From a virus, in the IMG/VR virus record IMGVR_UViG_3300025168_013179, positions 33,787 through 97,786 of that record: a stretch of DNA of 64,000 nucleotides. One strand, given 5' to 3'. A model generated the notes under the pieces. That model was not told the DNA's origin, searched no databases, and was given only the letters and a program-made list of their open reading frames with translations. Of this stretch, positions 40,172 to 46,935 are shown in pieces. Within the stretch, counting starts at the first letter, position 1. Each line of letters opens with the position of its first letter. The position numbers and the translations under genes are program-made.

Positions 40172-40963
40172 TTATACTTCTCTTTGATCTTCAAATGCTA
40201 TAATGTGCGGTCTCCAGGTCATTCTATACCCGTTATCCCTAACCCAGTCGAATAGTATTGGGTATGATTTATATAATGCCGCTCTTGAGTCCCCTGCTGG
40301 CATAAACCAGACTTTATCTTTAGGAGCATCAAGAAGGGATATACATTCCATAATTTCCTTTAATGAATTGTTGTCTTTACCGTCCCAAACAGGTTTGAGG
40401 TGGTAATCTGAATGATATTTAATACTTTTCTTAATAGCCTCATAGTTTAATCTAAACCTATTATGCGTTTTAATCATCATCTCTGCTCTCCTGCCCTCTA
40501 ATTTCTGTCCATTAGGTAAAGTAGCTCCATCTTGAGGAACTGAATTACTGAACTTAGGGCTAATACTTAGTAGATTAATAGGGTAATCAGTTTCTAAGTA
40601 ATGAGAACCTTCTGTCTCGATAGTTATAAATATGTCTCTTTCTTTAGCAAAGTGAGTTAATTCGTTAACTAATTTAGGATGCATAGTCGGTGAACCTCCA
40701 GTTAACATCATTTCTGATATTTGAGGATTATCGTCATACATTTTTACTATGTCGTTAAAAGACCATTTGCCTTTTTCCGGATGAATACTTGTATACCAAC
40801 TATCACACCACCCTCCTTCTCCAAAAAAACATCTATGAGTACAGCCAGTAGTTCTAATTACAACTGTAGGGTACCCTGCTCTGGAACCTTCTGACTGTAC
40901 TGCTGTATAAATCTCTACTATCGGTAGATTTTTATTATAATCTTCAATTCGACCCAGGGACAT
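40172..40963 (-). CDS. queE: 7-carboxy-7-deazaguanine synthase (radical SAM)
   Basis: 263 residues. AVQSEGSRAGYPTVVIRTTGC leads to the cluster cysteines C41, C45 and C53: C-x3-C-x7-C instead of the common C-x3-C-x2-C, so five residues are added in the loop. MMLTGGSPTMHP is the SAM GGE-like motif (GGS here). ETEGSHY and SPKFSNS follow the family. It contracts the ring of 6-carboxy-tetrahydropterin to CDG, the precursor of preQ0. It overlaps queD by 20 bases. Confidence 0.9.
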   Translation of the reverse strand: MSLGRIEDYNKNLPIVEIYTAVQSEGSRAGYPTVVIRTTGCTHRCFFGEGGWCDSWYTSIHPEKGKWSFNDIVKMYDDNPQISEMMLTGGSPTMHPKLVNELTHFAKERDIFITIETEGSHYLETDYPINLLSISPKFSNSVPQDGATLPNGQKLEGRRAEMMIKTHNRFRLNYEAIKKSIKYHSDYHLKPVWDGKDNNSLKEIMECISLLDAPKDKVWFMPAGDSRAALYKSYPILFDWVRDNGYRMTWRPHIIAFEDQREV

Positions 40964-41456
40964 ATATGGCTGCGTTTTTTCCGTGTTCTCTAAATTCTAC
41001 TTTTGCAATTTTAACTCTTCCTTTTGTTTCCTTAAGCACAAATTTATTTACCTTATTATAAACAAACTCTGCGAATCTTTCTGCTCCTACAGCATCTATA
41101 ACTCTAACTTGAGCTACTCCTACTTCTCCCATTTTTAAAAAAGAATCTTTAAAAGGATCATCATTAGCTACTATAAAGGTATGATCGAACATATAATCAA
41201 ACCAATCTTTAGGAGACTTACCTCCTATTTTAGTCTTTGCTCTTTTCATTCCGCCAAAATCCCATACCCAGTTTCTTTCGTCTAAATCTCCTTCAAACCA
41301 TAATTTAAAAGATATACCGTACCCATGTAAAAATCTACAATGAGTACCATCTGCTTTCCACTGTCTAAATACTGTAGAAAATCCATCAAAAACCTTAGTA
41401 GACAAAAATTTAGGTTTTTGGATTGCTTTTTTTGATAATTTACTATGATATACCAT
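40944..41456 (-). CDS. queD: 6-carboxy-5,6,7,8-tetrahydropterin synthase
   Basis: 170 residues. ADGTHCRFLHGYGISFKLWFEG holds the catalytic C40 and H44. The first zinc His, normally in an F-x-A-x-H segment, is not clear in FSTVFRQWKADG, so that ligand may differ. The WDFGGMKR and FDHTFIV (D91-H92) segments match the T-fold active site, and VEFREHGKNAAIY is the final strand with the conserved Glu. It converts dihydroneopterin triphosphate to 6-carboxy-tetrahydropterin. 170 residues is longer than the 120-140 usual. Confidence 0.85.
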   Translation of the reverse strand: MVYHSKLSKKAIQKPKFLSTKVFDGFSTVFRQWKADGTHCRFLHGYGISFKLWFEGDLDERNWVWDFGGMKRAKTKIGGKSPKDWFDYMFDHTFIVANDDPFKDSFLKMGEVGVAQVRVIDAVGAERFAEFVYNKVNKFVLKETKGRVKIAKVEFREHGKNAAIYVPGSN

Positions 41457-41773
41457 TATACTAGTTCTTCTCCAATTCCTACTAATTCTGCTAAAAATAA
41501 TCCAATAAACCCTATTTCAATCATACCAAAGAAACCAAAAGCACAAGCTGCTAGTCTAATTGCTGATTTAATAAAGCTAATTCTCTGATGTAAAAAAGCA
41601 TCAGGTAAATCTGTGCTAGTTGAGTTTTTAATTTCTACCAATTCTAACTTCAGATCATTAAGCTGAGTTTGATATGTGATATTCTTTGATTGTCGACCTT
41701 CAAGGTCTTGTAATTCGGCAGTTACATCTTTATCGGTGATGTGTATCTGTTCGCCTTTTCTAAATATAGCCAT
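41456..41773 (-). CDS. Coiled-coil membrane protein
   Basis: 105 residues. A soluble start (MAIFRKGEQIHITDKDV), a coiled coil at about 20-55, and a hydrophobic C-terminal half (ACAFGFFGMIEIGFIGLFLAELVG), one or two spans. Between queD and the carbamoyltransferase gene. Function not recognised. Confidence 0.55.
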   Translation of the reverse strand: MAIFRKGEQIHITDKDVTAELQDLEGRQSKNITYQTQLNDLKLELVEIKNSTSTDLPDAFLHQRISFIKSAIRLAACAFGFFGMIEIGFIGLFLAELVGIGEELV

Positions 41774-41858
41774 TTTCCGTGTTTTTAAAGTGGTGCTGTG
41801 ACACTATTGTCTGTTATGTTTAAGTAAGATACGATAAATATTTATTATATCCAAATAT

Positions 41859-41969
41859 TTAAAAGTTTTTATACGTAAAAGGGTCTCTTTTTTTAAGTTC
41901 TTTTAATTTTTCTTCAAACTCTTTATCTAATTTTTCTTTTAATTTTTTTTCTTTTTCTTCTTCTGTCAT
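41859..41969 (-). CDS. Short highly charged helical protein
   Basis: 36 residues, MTEEEKEKKLKEKLDKEFEE and onwards to RDPFTYKNF, nearly all Lys and Glu. The ATG overlaps the carbamoyltransferase TGA (ATGA). The strict coupling argues for translation; the composition suggests a single long helix. The 85 bases downstream hold a GATATAATAAATATTTATCG tract and no gene. Confidence 0.4.
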   Translation of the reverse strand: MTEEEKEKKLKEKLDKEFEEKLKELKKRDPFTYKNF

Positions 41970-43657
41970 TTTTTTCGTTTTATTAAATAGTTATTTATTA
42001 CTAGAATATCTATTTCAGAGCTTATAAATCTTTCTATAGCCTGTAACGGTGTTCTAGTAATAGTCTGATCTTTAAGGTTAAATGAAGTATTAAGTAAAAC
42101 TTCATGTCCGGTTACTTTACCTACTTCTTTAAGTAGCTTGTAATAGTTCGGATTAGATTGATTTGTAACTGTTTGTACTCTCGATGAACCGTCTATATGA
42201 GTAGCAGCATTAAATAAGTTACTCTTATTTTTAGCTACTATATTCATATAAGGGACTGGTTCTTTAATATCAAAATATTTCTTAGCATTGTCTAAGGTAA
42301 CAGAAGGTGCAAAAGGTCTAAAACCTTCTCTTTTTTTAATAATCTTATTTAACCTTTTCCTCATATTGGCATACTTTGGAGAAGCTATAATTGACCTATT
42401 ACCTAATGCTCTAGCTCCAAATTCCATTCTCTCTCTAAATAATGCAATAATTTTCTCTTCATTAATAGCATTAGCTAAGTGAACTAATAGCTCATCATTA
42501 TGATGTCTTTTAAAATTAATGAAGTTACTAAAATAACTTAATACCGGTATAATTTCGCTATCTTTATAAGAATCACCTAAATAGGGATTATTATTGTTTC
42601 TACGTTTACCTTTCCAGCTGACTACTGAACTATTGTTAATATAGCTATGTAAACAAGCACCTATAGCAGAACCAGCATCAGAAGGAGCGAAAGGTATATG
42701 TACTGATTTAAAGTATTCGTATGCTTTTATATTAGCTACACCGTTATACGCACATCCTCCTCCTAAGCAGATATTATCACTTTTAGTTAATTTTTTTGCA
42801 GTTTTAAGTAACTTACTAAATTGGAATTCATAAACTTTCTGTAATGCTGCCGCTAAGTCTTTATGGTCCTGTAACATAGGCTCCTCAGGAAATTTCGGGG
42901 CAAGTTCTAGTAACTGACATAGTTCTAAATTAAACATTATCTTATCTGAATATTCCCACGTGAAAAAGGTTTGATCAATTTCAAATTTACTATCAGTATT
43001 ATTAAAAATAGAATTTAACTTATCAAAGTACCTATCAGGGTTCCCAAACGGAGCTAATCCCATAATTTTATACTCTCCCTCGTTTGGTTTAAATCCTAAA
43101 AAAGCTGTAATAGCGGAATATAACATTCCTAGTGAATTAGGAAAATCAATCGATAGTTTTTTTGTAATCTTACCGTTAACTGCCTTAGATATAGTAATAG
43201 TTTCCCATTCTCCAACACCGTCAACAGTTAATATAGCTGCATGTTTATAAGGGCTAGTAAAATATGAAAAAGCACCGTGAGATAAGTGATGGTCTATGTA
43301 TTTAATCTTACCGGTATAGTTAAAATAACAGTATAGTAGAATTTTTGGTGATAATAGGTAGTACTTAGTAAGGAATTTTAGTTTATTAAATAAGGTTCTA
43401 AAAGGTTTTTTAGCAAAAGTTTTAACAACCCTATCCTTCTTAGTCTTAGGATTTTCATACCAGCATACTTCGTCTATATCGTTTATATTCTGGATGTTAG
43501 CTTTTTTTAATAACCATTGTATGGAGCAAACAGGAAATGAACTGTCATGTTTAATTTCAGTAAATCTTTCCTCCTCTATTGCACTAATTACTTTACCGTC
43601 TTTTACTAAGCAAGCTGCTGCATCATGATAAAAAGCGGAGATTCCTAATTGTAGCAT
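41966..43657 (-). CDS. Carbamoyltransferase (NodU/CmcH family)
   Basis: 563 residues. N-terminal ASKHA-like domain: LGISAFYHDAAACLV, SAIEEERFT, DHHLSHGAFSYFTSPY, TVDGVGEW and GGGCAYNGVANI. C-terminal YrdC-like part: MEFGARALGNRSIIASP and the LLNTSFNLKDQTI segment. It transfers carbamoyl from carbamoyl phosphate via ATP to a hydroxyl or amino group. In phages these enzymes are seen in glycan or nucleobase modification clusters; either is possible here. Strictly, only the family is shown. Confidence 0.9.
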   Translation of the reverse strand: MLQLGISAFYHDAAACLVKDGKVISAIEEERFTEIKHDSSFPVCSIQWLLKKANIQNINDIDEVCWYENPKTKKDRVVKTFAKKPFRTLFNKLKFLTKYYLLSPKILLYCYFNYTGKIKYIDHHLSHGAFSYFTSPYKHAAILTVDGVGEWETITISKAVNGKITKKLSIDFPNSLGMLYSAITAFLGFKPNEGEYKIMGLAPFGNPDRYFDKLNSIFNNTDSKFEIDQTFFTWEYSDKIMFNLELCQLLELAPKFPEEPMLQDHKDLAAALQKVYEFQFSKLLKTAKKLTKSDNICLGGGCAYNGVANIKAYEYFKSVHIPFAPSDAGSAIGACLHSYINNSSVVSWKGKRRNNNNPYLGDSYKDSEIIPVLSYFSNFINFKRHHNDELLVHLANAINEEKIIALFRERMEFGARALGNRSIIASPKYANMRKRLNKIIKKREGFRPFAPSVTLDNAKKYFDIKEPVPYMNIVAKNKSNLFNAATHIDGSSRVQTVTNQSNPNYYKLLKEVGKVTGHEVLLNTSFNLKDQTITRTPLQAIERFISSEIDILVINNYLIKRKK

Positions 43658-43666
43658 AGTTAACGT

Positions 43667-44020
43667 TTATAACTTACCGTCTTTTCTCATTTTTGCTCTA
43701 ATTTTTGTAGCAGAAACTTCGTCAATTTCAGTAGGCGGTACATGCTCTATAACGTCATAGCCTACTCCTCTTCCATAGTTAACAGATTCTATGTCCGGTA
43801 TTATACTAATAAATATCCTTCCTTCTACAATTAGACCGTGTAGTTCCTTTTGAATATTCATCATTACTTCATGTGCTGTCCAAGGTTGGTTATCACTTGG
43901 TTCTACATCACGAATTGCTATCCATACGTTTTTACCTTGATTTAATCTTTGATCGATTAACCAACGGTGACCGGCATGCCATGGTTGCCATCTTCCAATA
44001 AACATTGAATACTTTTTCAT
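43667..44020 (-). CDS. Nucleotidyltransferase (HxGH family, NadM-like)
   Basis: 117 residues. MFIGRWQPWHAGHRWLI has the first motif with H15-A-G-H18; VSATKIRAKM is the ISTTxxR-like second motif. Size fits a minimal adenylyl- or cytidylyltransferase of the nicotinamide-nucleotide type. Encoded in a tight block with a HAD phosphatase and an APS-kinase-like protein. Confidence 0.75.
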   Translation of the reverse strand: MKKYSMFIGRWQPWHAGHRWLIDQRLNQGKNVWIAIRDVEPSDNQPWTAHEVMMNIQKELHGLIVEGRIFISIIPDIESVNYGRGVGYDVIEHVPPTEIDEVSATKIRAKMRKDGKL

Positions 44021-44361
44021 ATACCTTCATCTCTTATTAAATTATAACAAATTGCTCTATCACCCGGTTCTTTTGGAGATAAATCATTAATTAAGTATCT
44101 TGGACCTCTTTCTATTCCCATAATTAATCTATCGTAAGGTATATTACCTTGAATGAGCTCGAATTGAGTCTGTGCTCTCATAAATTTAGTATCCGGTCGT
44201 GCTGTTGTAAGAATAATCATATGACCTTCATCTCTTGCTTGTTGTAAAAATTGTTTTGTAGACTTTATTACAACTGCCGGATTATCGAGATATGTATCAA
44301 ATTCTCTGTACTTAAAAATAGTACCGTCTATATCTACAAAGTATGTTTTCTTTTTAACCAT
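44017..44361 (-). CDS. HAD-superfamily phosphatase
   Basis: 114 residues. YFVDIDGTIFKY gives the DxDGT nucleophile motif at 9-13; MIILTTARPD is motif II (ST), and INDLSPKEPGD holds the late Asp. It dephosphorylates a small phosphate ester. The ATGA overlaps on both sides suggest work in series with the nucleotidyltransferase and kinase. Confidence 0.75.
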   Translation of the reverse strand: MVKKKTYFVDIDGTIFKYREFDTYLDNPAVVIKSTKQFLQQARDEGHMIILTTARPDTKFMRAQTQFELIQGNIPYDRLIMGIERGPRYLINDLSPKEPGDRAICYNLIRDEGI

Positions 44362-44800
44362 AAATGTAATTTGATATTTTTAATAAAGAATCCTCTGGTG
44401 AATCTAAAGTAGTATCTATATCTAAAAAGTTATCGACAGGTGCTATATAATCATCAGCCCAGTATTTTTCTCGTCCTCTTTTTCCATTTTCAGGGTTATA
44501 ATGTACGTGTATTTCTTTTAATTGCCAGGATAATTTATCTTTAAACTCTTCTCGTTGGTAAATATATGGAGATACTAGAGAAACTATCACGTCCTTTCCT
44601 TTATTATGTAAGTAATGTGCAATTTTTTGTGCTGCATCTATATTTGCTAATCTTCCTTTCTCTGAATAATCCTTATTAGCAAATAACTCTCTCATTTCAT
44701 CTCCATCTATACGGAACGCATGTGGCATCCATTTATCCTTGAGAGAGTCAGCTAATGTAGTTTTTCCAGAATGTGGTTGACCTGTAAACCAGAATATCAT
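44354..44800 (-). CDS. cysC: Adenylylsulfate (APS) kinase-like protein
   Basis: 148 residues. IFWFTGQPHSGKTTLADSL has the P-loop, FRIDGDEMRELFANKDYSEKGRLANID is the CysC-type DGD and SxxxR region, and GKDVIVSLVSPYIYQRE is the strand with the SxxxxY/RE motif. It should phosphorylate APS to PAPS (144-200 residues usual). PAPS is the donor for the sulfotransferase-like protein at 21625-22242. Related kinases with other substrates exist. Confidence 0.7.
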   Translation of the reverse strand: MIFWFTGQPHSGKTTLADSLKDKWMPHAFRIDGDEMRELFANKDYSEKGRLANIDAAQKIAHYLHNKGKDVIVSLVSPYIYQREEFKDKLSWQLKEIHVHYNPENGKRGREKYWADDYIAPVDNFLDIDTTLDSPEDSLLKISNYIYG

Positions 44801-45270
44801 TACCCTATATGTTTTTTAACTTTTGAATTACCAAATAGTAAGTATAAACTCCAAACCAAAGAAGGTATGAATAATACTAAGTAAGTAGTGTAATCTCCAT
44901 TAGGTAATGTTCCAGCTGATTCATTTAATTGTTCCATTCCACTATTAGGATTAAATCCTTCTAATATAAAAGAGTATATAAATGTTACTGCTACTAACCA
45001 TCCTGCTTTTCCAGGAAAAAATGCATTAATTCTTTTATATGTTGATGCTAATGAAAACCAAATCATTGGAATTAAAAATAAACATCCTAGCATTATAAGT
45101 AATCCTGCAATAATTAGATCTGATTCTATTAGAGCAACTCCTATACCTAGGAATATTCCAATTGGGATAAAAAATAATACGGTTGCTAATCCTCTTAAAA
45201 GGTAATCTGTTCCATTAGTGGTATTTTTAAATTGAAAGTACTTACCAAACTTTTCTTTTAAATATTTCAT
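44800..45270 (-). CDS. DUF805-like membrane protein
   Basis: 156 residues with four hydrophobic spans (about 27-50, 51-75, 88-102 and 128-146) and a conserved-looking RGLATVLFFIPIG and ASTYKRINAFFPGKAGW. The KRI..F pattern before a span recalls the DUF805 family. Function unknown. First gene after the tRNA, transcribed away from it. Confidence 0.55.
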   Translation of the reverse strand: MKYLKEKFGKYFQFKNTTNGTDYLLRGLATVLFFIPIGIFLGIGVALIESDLIIAGLLIMLGCLFLIPMIWFSLASTYKRINAFFPGKAGWLVAVTFIYSFILEGFNPNSGMEQLNESAGTLPNGDYTTYLVLFIPSLVWSLYLLFGNSKVKKHIG

Positions 45271-45289
45271 CTTTTGTTTTTAAAATTAG

Positions 45290-45362
45290 AGCCTCTAGTA
45301 GGAGTCGAACCTACAGACTTCTCTTTACAAGTGAGATGCTTTTCCTATTAAGCTTCAGAGGC
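45290..45362 (-). tRNA. tRNA-Thr (anticodon UGU)
   Basis: 73 bases on the minus strand: acceptor stem GCCTCTG/TAGAGGC (last pair G-U), D stem GCTT/AAGC with GG in an 8-base loop, anticodon stem TCTCA/AGAGA (the innermost A-A is unpaired), loop CTTGTAA with anticodon TGT, T stem GTAGG/CCTAC with loop TTCGACT. Discriminator U. CCA is not encoded. Reads ACA and perhaps other ACN codons, which suit an AT-rich genome. The anticodon has no G34, so it is not a queuosine tRNA. Confidence 0.85.
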
Positions 45363-45370
45363 ATTCCGTA

Positions 45371-46162
45371 TTACGCGTATTCAGCTAAAAGCTTTTCAAC
45401 ATGAGTTTTCGCAACTTCATAATTAACTGGTCCACTTTCGTCTTCGTACTGTACAGGATCATCCGCACCCAATTTAATGAACGCTTCGATTCGTTCCACA
45501 GATGAAGCGGACTTGTAATCACTATTACCGCTAGGGTAAGGCTTATAAGAAGTGTTAGTCCTACTATAAACGCTATTAAAATCAAGGCCAAGTTCTCTAC
45601 AGAGCTTTTGACCATCTTGTAAAATTCCATACTTGTCAGTTTCTAAATAAGGTGTAAAATAATCTACTTTATCTGCTTCCCAATTACCTAGTCTAAAGGC
45701 GTTATCGTCAGCATCTCTAAACTCTTGTCTGCAATCAGGATATACTGCATGGTCTCCAGCATGGATTCCTAATGCGATATCTGTATTATTTCCATTAGAC
45801 ATTGCCTCTGAAAGTGCAACTGCCTGGACCAAAGAAGCAAATATTTTGTTTCTATTAGGTACTACAGTAGCTTTCATATTATCCTCTTCGTAATGACCTT
45901 CCGGTACATCGTCTCCACCTTCTGTTAAGGCTGAGTTTAGAAGATTAACTAATCCGTCTAATTTAATTACTTGAAATTTAACGTTCTTATCATTATCTTT
46001 TAAGTAGCTTATTAGTTCTTGTGCTCTCTCAAGCTCTACTCTATGCTTTTGACCGTAATCAAAAGATATTGCAGTTACATTGTCATACTCTGATAAACAT
46101 CTGAGTAGTAAGGTTGAGGAGTCCATCCCTCCGCTTAGACTAATTACAACATTTTTTGCCAT
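45371..46162 (-). CDS. queC: 7-cyano-7-deazaguanine (preQ0) synthase, zinc cysteines lost
   Basis: 263 residues. PP-loop SLSGGMDSSTLLL at 8-20, SFDYGQKHRVELE at 33-45, and VVPNRNKIFASL at 100-111 are clear QueC motifs. In typical QueC a C-terminal WSCY...CGxCxxC cluster binds zinc. Here residues 199-224 read NTSYKPYP...DYKSASSVER: Ser replaces Cys at three of the four positions and Asp or Ser at the other. The rest of that block (SVERIEAFIKLGADDP) is intact. It converts CDG to preQ0 with ATP and ammonia. Zinc-independent folding, or altered activity, is implied. Confidence 0.9.
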   Translation of the reverse strand: MAKNVVISLSGGMDSSTLLLRCLSEYDNVTAISFDYGQKHRVELERAQELISYLKDNDKNVKFQVIKLDGLVNLLNSALTEGGDDVPEGHYEEDNMKATVVPNRNKIFASLVQAVALSEAMSNGNNTDIALGIHAGDHAVYPDCRQEFRDADDNAFRLGNWEADKVDYFTPYLETDKYGILQDGQKLCRELGLDFNSVYSRTNTSYKPYPSGNSDYKSASSVERIEAFIKLGADDPVQYEDESGPVNYEVAKTHVEKLLAEYA

Positions 46163-46178
46163 TTTATATAAATTAAAT

Positions 46179-46211
46179 TTGCCAGGTATTTTGAGCGTAT
46201 AGGCAAACGCT
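46179..46211 (-). promoter_or_regulatory. Candidate H-type pseudoknot in the queC leader
   Basis: Minus strand: AGCGT (46211-46207) pairs with ACGCT (46198-46194); the loop between holds TTGCC (46206-46202), which pairs with GGCAA (46183-46179) across an A-rich CAAAATACCT linker. Both 5-bp helices are Watson-Crick. The 3' helix ends 16 bases before the queC start. The topology is that of preQ1-class riboswitches, but the sequence does not match their consensus. Confidence 0.3.
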
Positions 46212-46515
46212 AAGCTCCCATAATGGAAGTAATCTTTTCTTGATAGCTTTTAAATTTTAATACATAGTCCTTAATAGTAGTAAAACTCTTATTATTAGAA
46301 CTGTTAGTTTTTTCTTCAGCTATAACTTTTAAAGCATACCCAAAGTTACCAGGGTAGCATACTGTTTTAATATACTCTGTATCGTTATCTCCTTTTATTA
46401 CTCTTTCGTATACAGTAAAACCTCCTGTTGAAGATTTACTTATAAAGAAAGGTTCTAAAACTGGATCAGTTATTATAGTATCTGTACTTGGGATTGAATC
46501 TGGTCTTCTTAACAT
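46210..46515 (-). CDS. Conserved hypothetical
   Basis: 101 residues. The N-terminal half (PDSIPSTDTIITDPVLEPFFIS) is Pro/Thr-rich; the middle has alternating strands (GGFTVYERVIKGDND, IKTVCYPGNFGYALKVI) and the end is a Lys-rich helix. The family is not recognised. Encoded after thioredoxin and immediately before the queC leader; its stop codon overlaps the first helix of the candidate pseudoknot. Confidence 0.5.
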   Translation of the reverse strand: MLRRPDSIPSTDTIITDPVLEPFFISKSSTGGFTVYERVIKGDNDTEYIKTVCYPGNFGYALKVIAEEKTNSSNNKSFTTIKDYVLKFKSYQEKITSIMGA

Positions 46516-46518
46516 AAC

Positions 46519-46767
46519 TTATTTTATTAATTGTTTTAATTTATCTTCTGTCAGTAGACCTACTTCTTTTGTAAATGTTCCGTCCTCATTAATGAAGACT
46601 GTAGCAGGTATACTTCTTATTTTATACTTAGCAGCTAAACCATCAGTATCTTTATCTAAGTTTACTTTAACATAGTCTACTTTGATTTCATTTACTACTT
46701 TATCAAATATAGGTGCATAACTTTTACATGGGCCGCACCAGTCAGCATAAAACTTGATTACTTTCAT
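46519..46767 (-). CDS. trxA: Thioredoxin
   Basis: 82 residues, a compact thioredoxin: KFYADWCGPCKSYAPIFDKV with the WCGPC active site, VNLDKDTDGLAAKYKIRSIPATVFI with the cis-Pro. It probably re-reduces ribonucleotide reductase, whose genes are next upstream. Shorter than the host protein (about 105) because the N-terminal strand and helix are missing. Confidence 0.9.
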   Translation of the reverse strand: MKVIKFYADWCGPCKSYAPIFDKVVNEIKVDYVKVNLDKDTDGLAAKYKIRSIPATVFINEDGTFTKEVGLLTEDKLKQLIK

Positions 46768-46886
46768 TTCTTAAATTTCTTTTTAAATTTTCTGTTATTA
46801 CCTTTTTTTGGTTCTTCTTTCATGAAATTATTAACTTTCATCCAGGATACTACTTGTGTGATATTTTGTTTCATAGAATTTGACAT
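46764..46886 (-). CDS. Short basic protein upstream of thioredoxin
   Basis: 40 residues, MSNSMKQNITQVVSWMKVNNF then a Lys/Asn-rich end (KKGNNRKFKKKFKK). ATGA overlap with the thioredoxin start and a promoter just upstream. Basic tail could bind nucleic acid. No family. Confidence 0.5.
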   Translation of the reverse strand: MSNSMKQNITQVVSWMKVNNFMKEEPKKGNNRKFKKKFKK

Positions 46887-46906
46887 AACTTGTTTTTATA
46901 TAATAC

Positions 46907-46935
46907 AATATACGAAAATAATCTCAAATAGACAA
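46907..46935 (-). promoter_or_regulatory. Promoter for thioredoxin operon
   Basis: Minus strand: TTG at 46935-46933, 20 bases, TATATT at 46912-46907, preceded by TTTTCG. The leader reaches AAGTTATG at 46886. Confidence 0.65.

Noticed and set aside
45290-45362. tRNA as a queuosine substrate linked to the que genes
   Set aside because: Anticodon UGU lacks G34, which queuosine insertion requires.
45290-45362. tRNA as a phage attachment site
   Set aside because: No integrase gene and no duplicated tRNA end seen; gene content is that of a lytic-type T4 relative.
45385-45630. 81-residue minus frame inside queC
   Set aside because: Shadow of a well-conserved gene in another frame.
46179-46211. 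Calling the queC leader a known preQ1 riboswitch
   Set aside because: It shares only topology. The conserved loop C and A-rich tail of known preQ1 classes are not present, so it is kept as a low-confidence candidate only.
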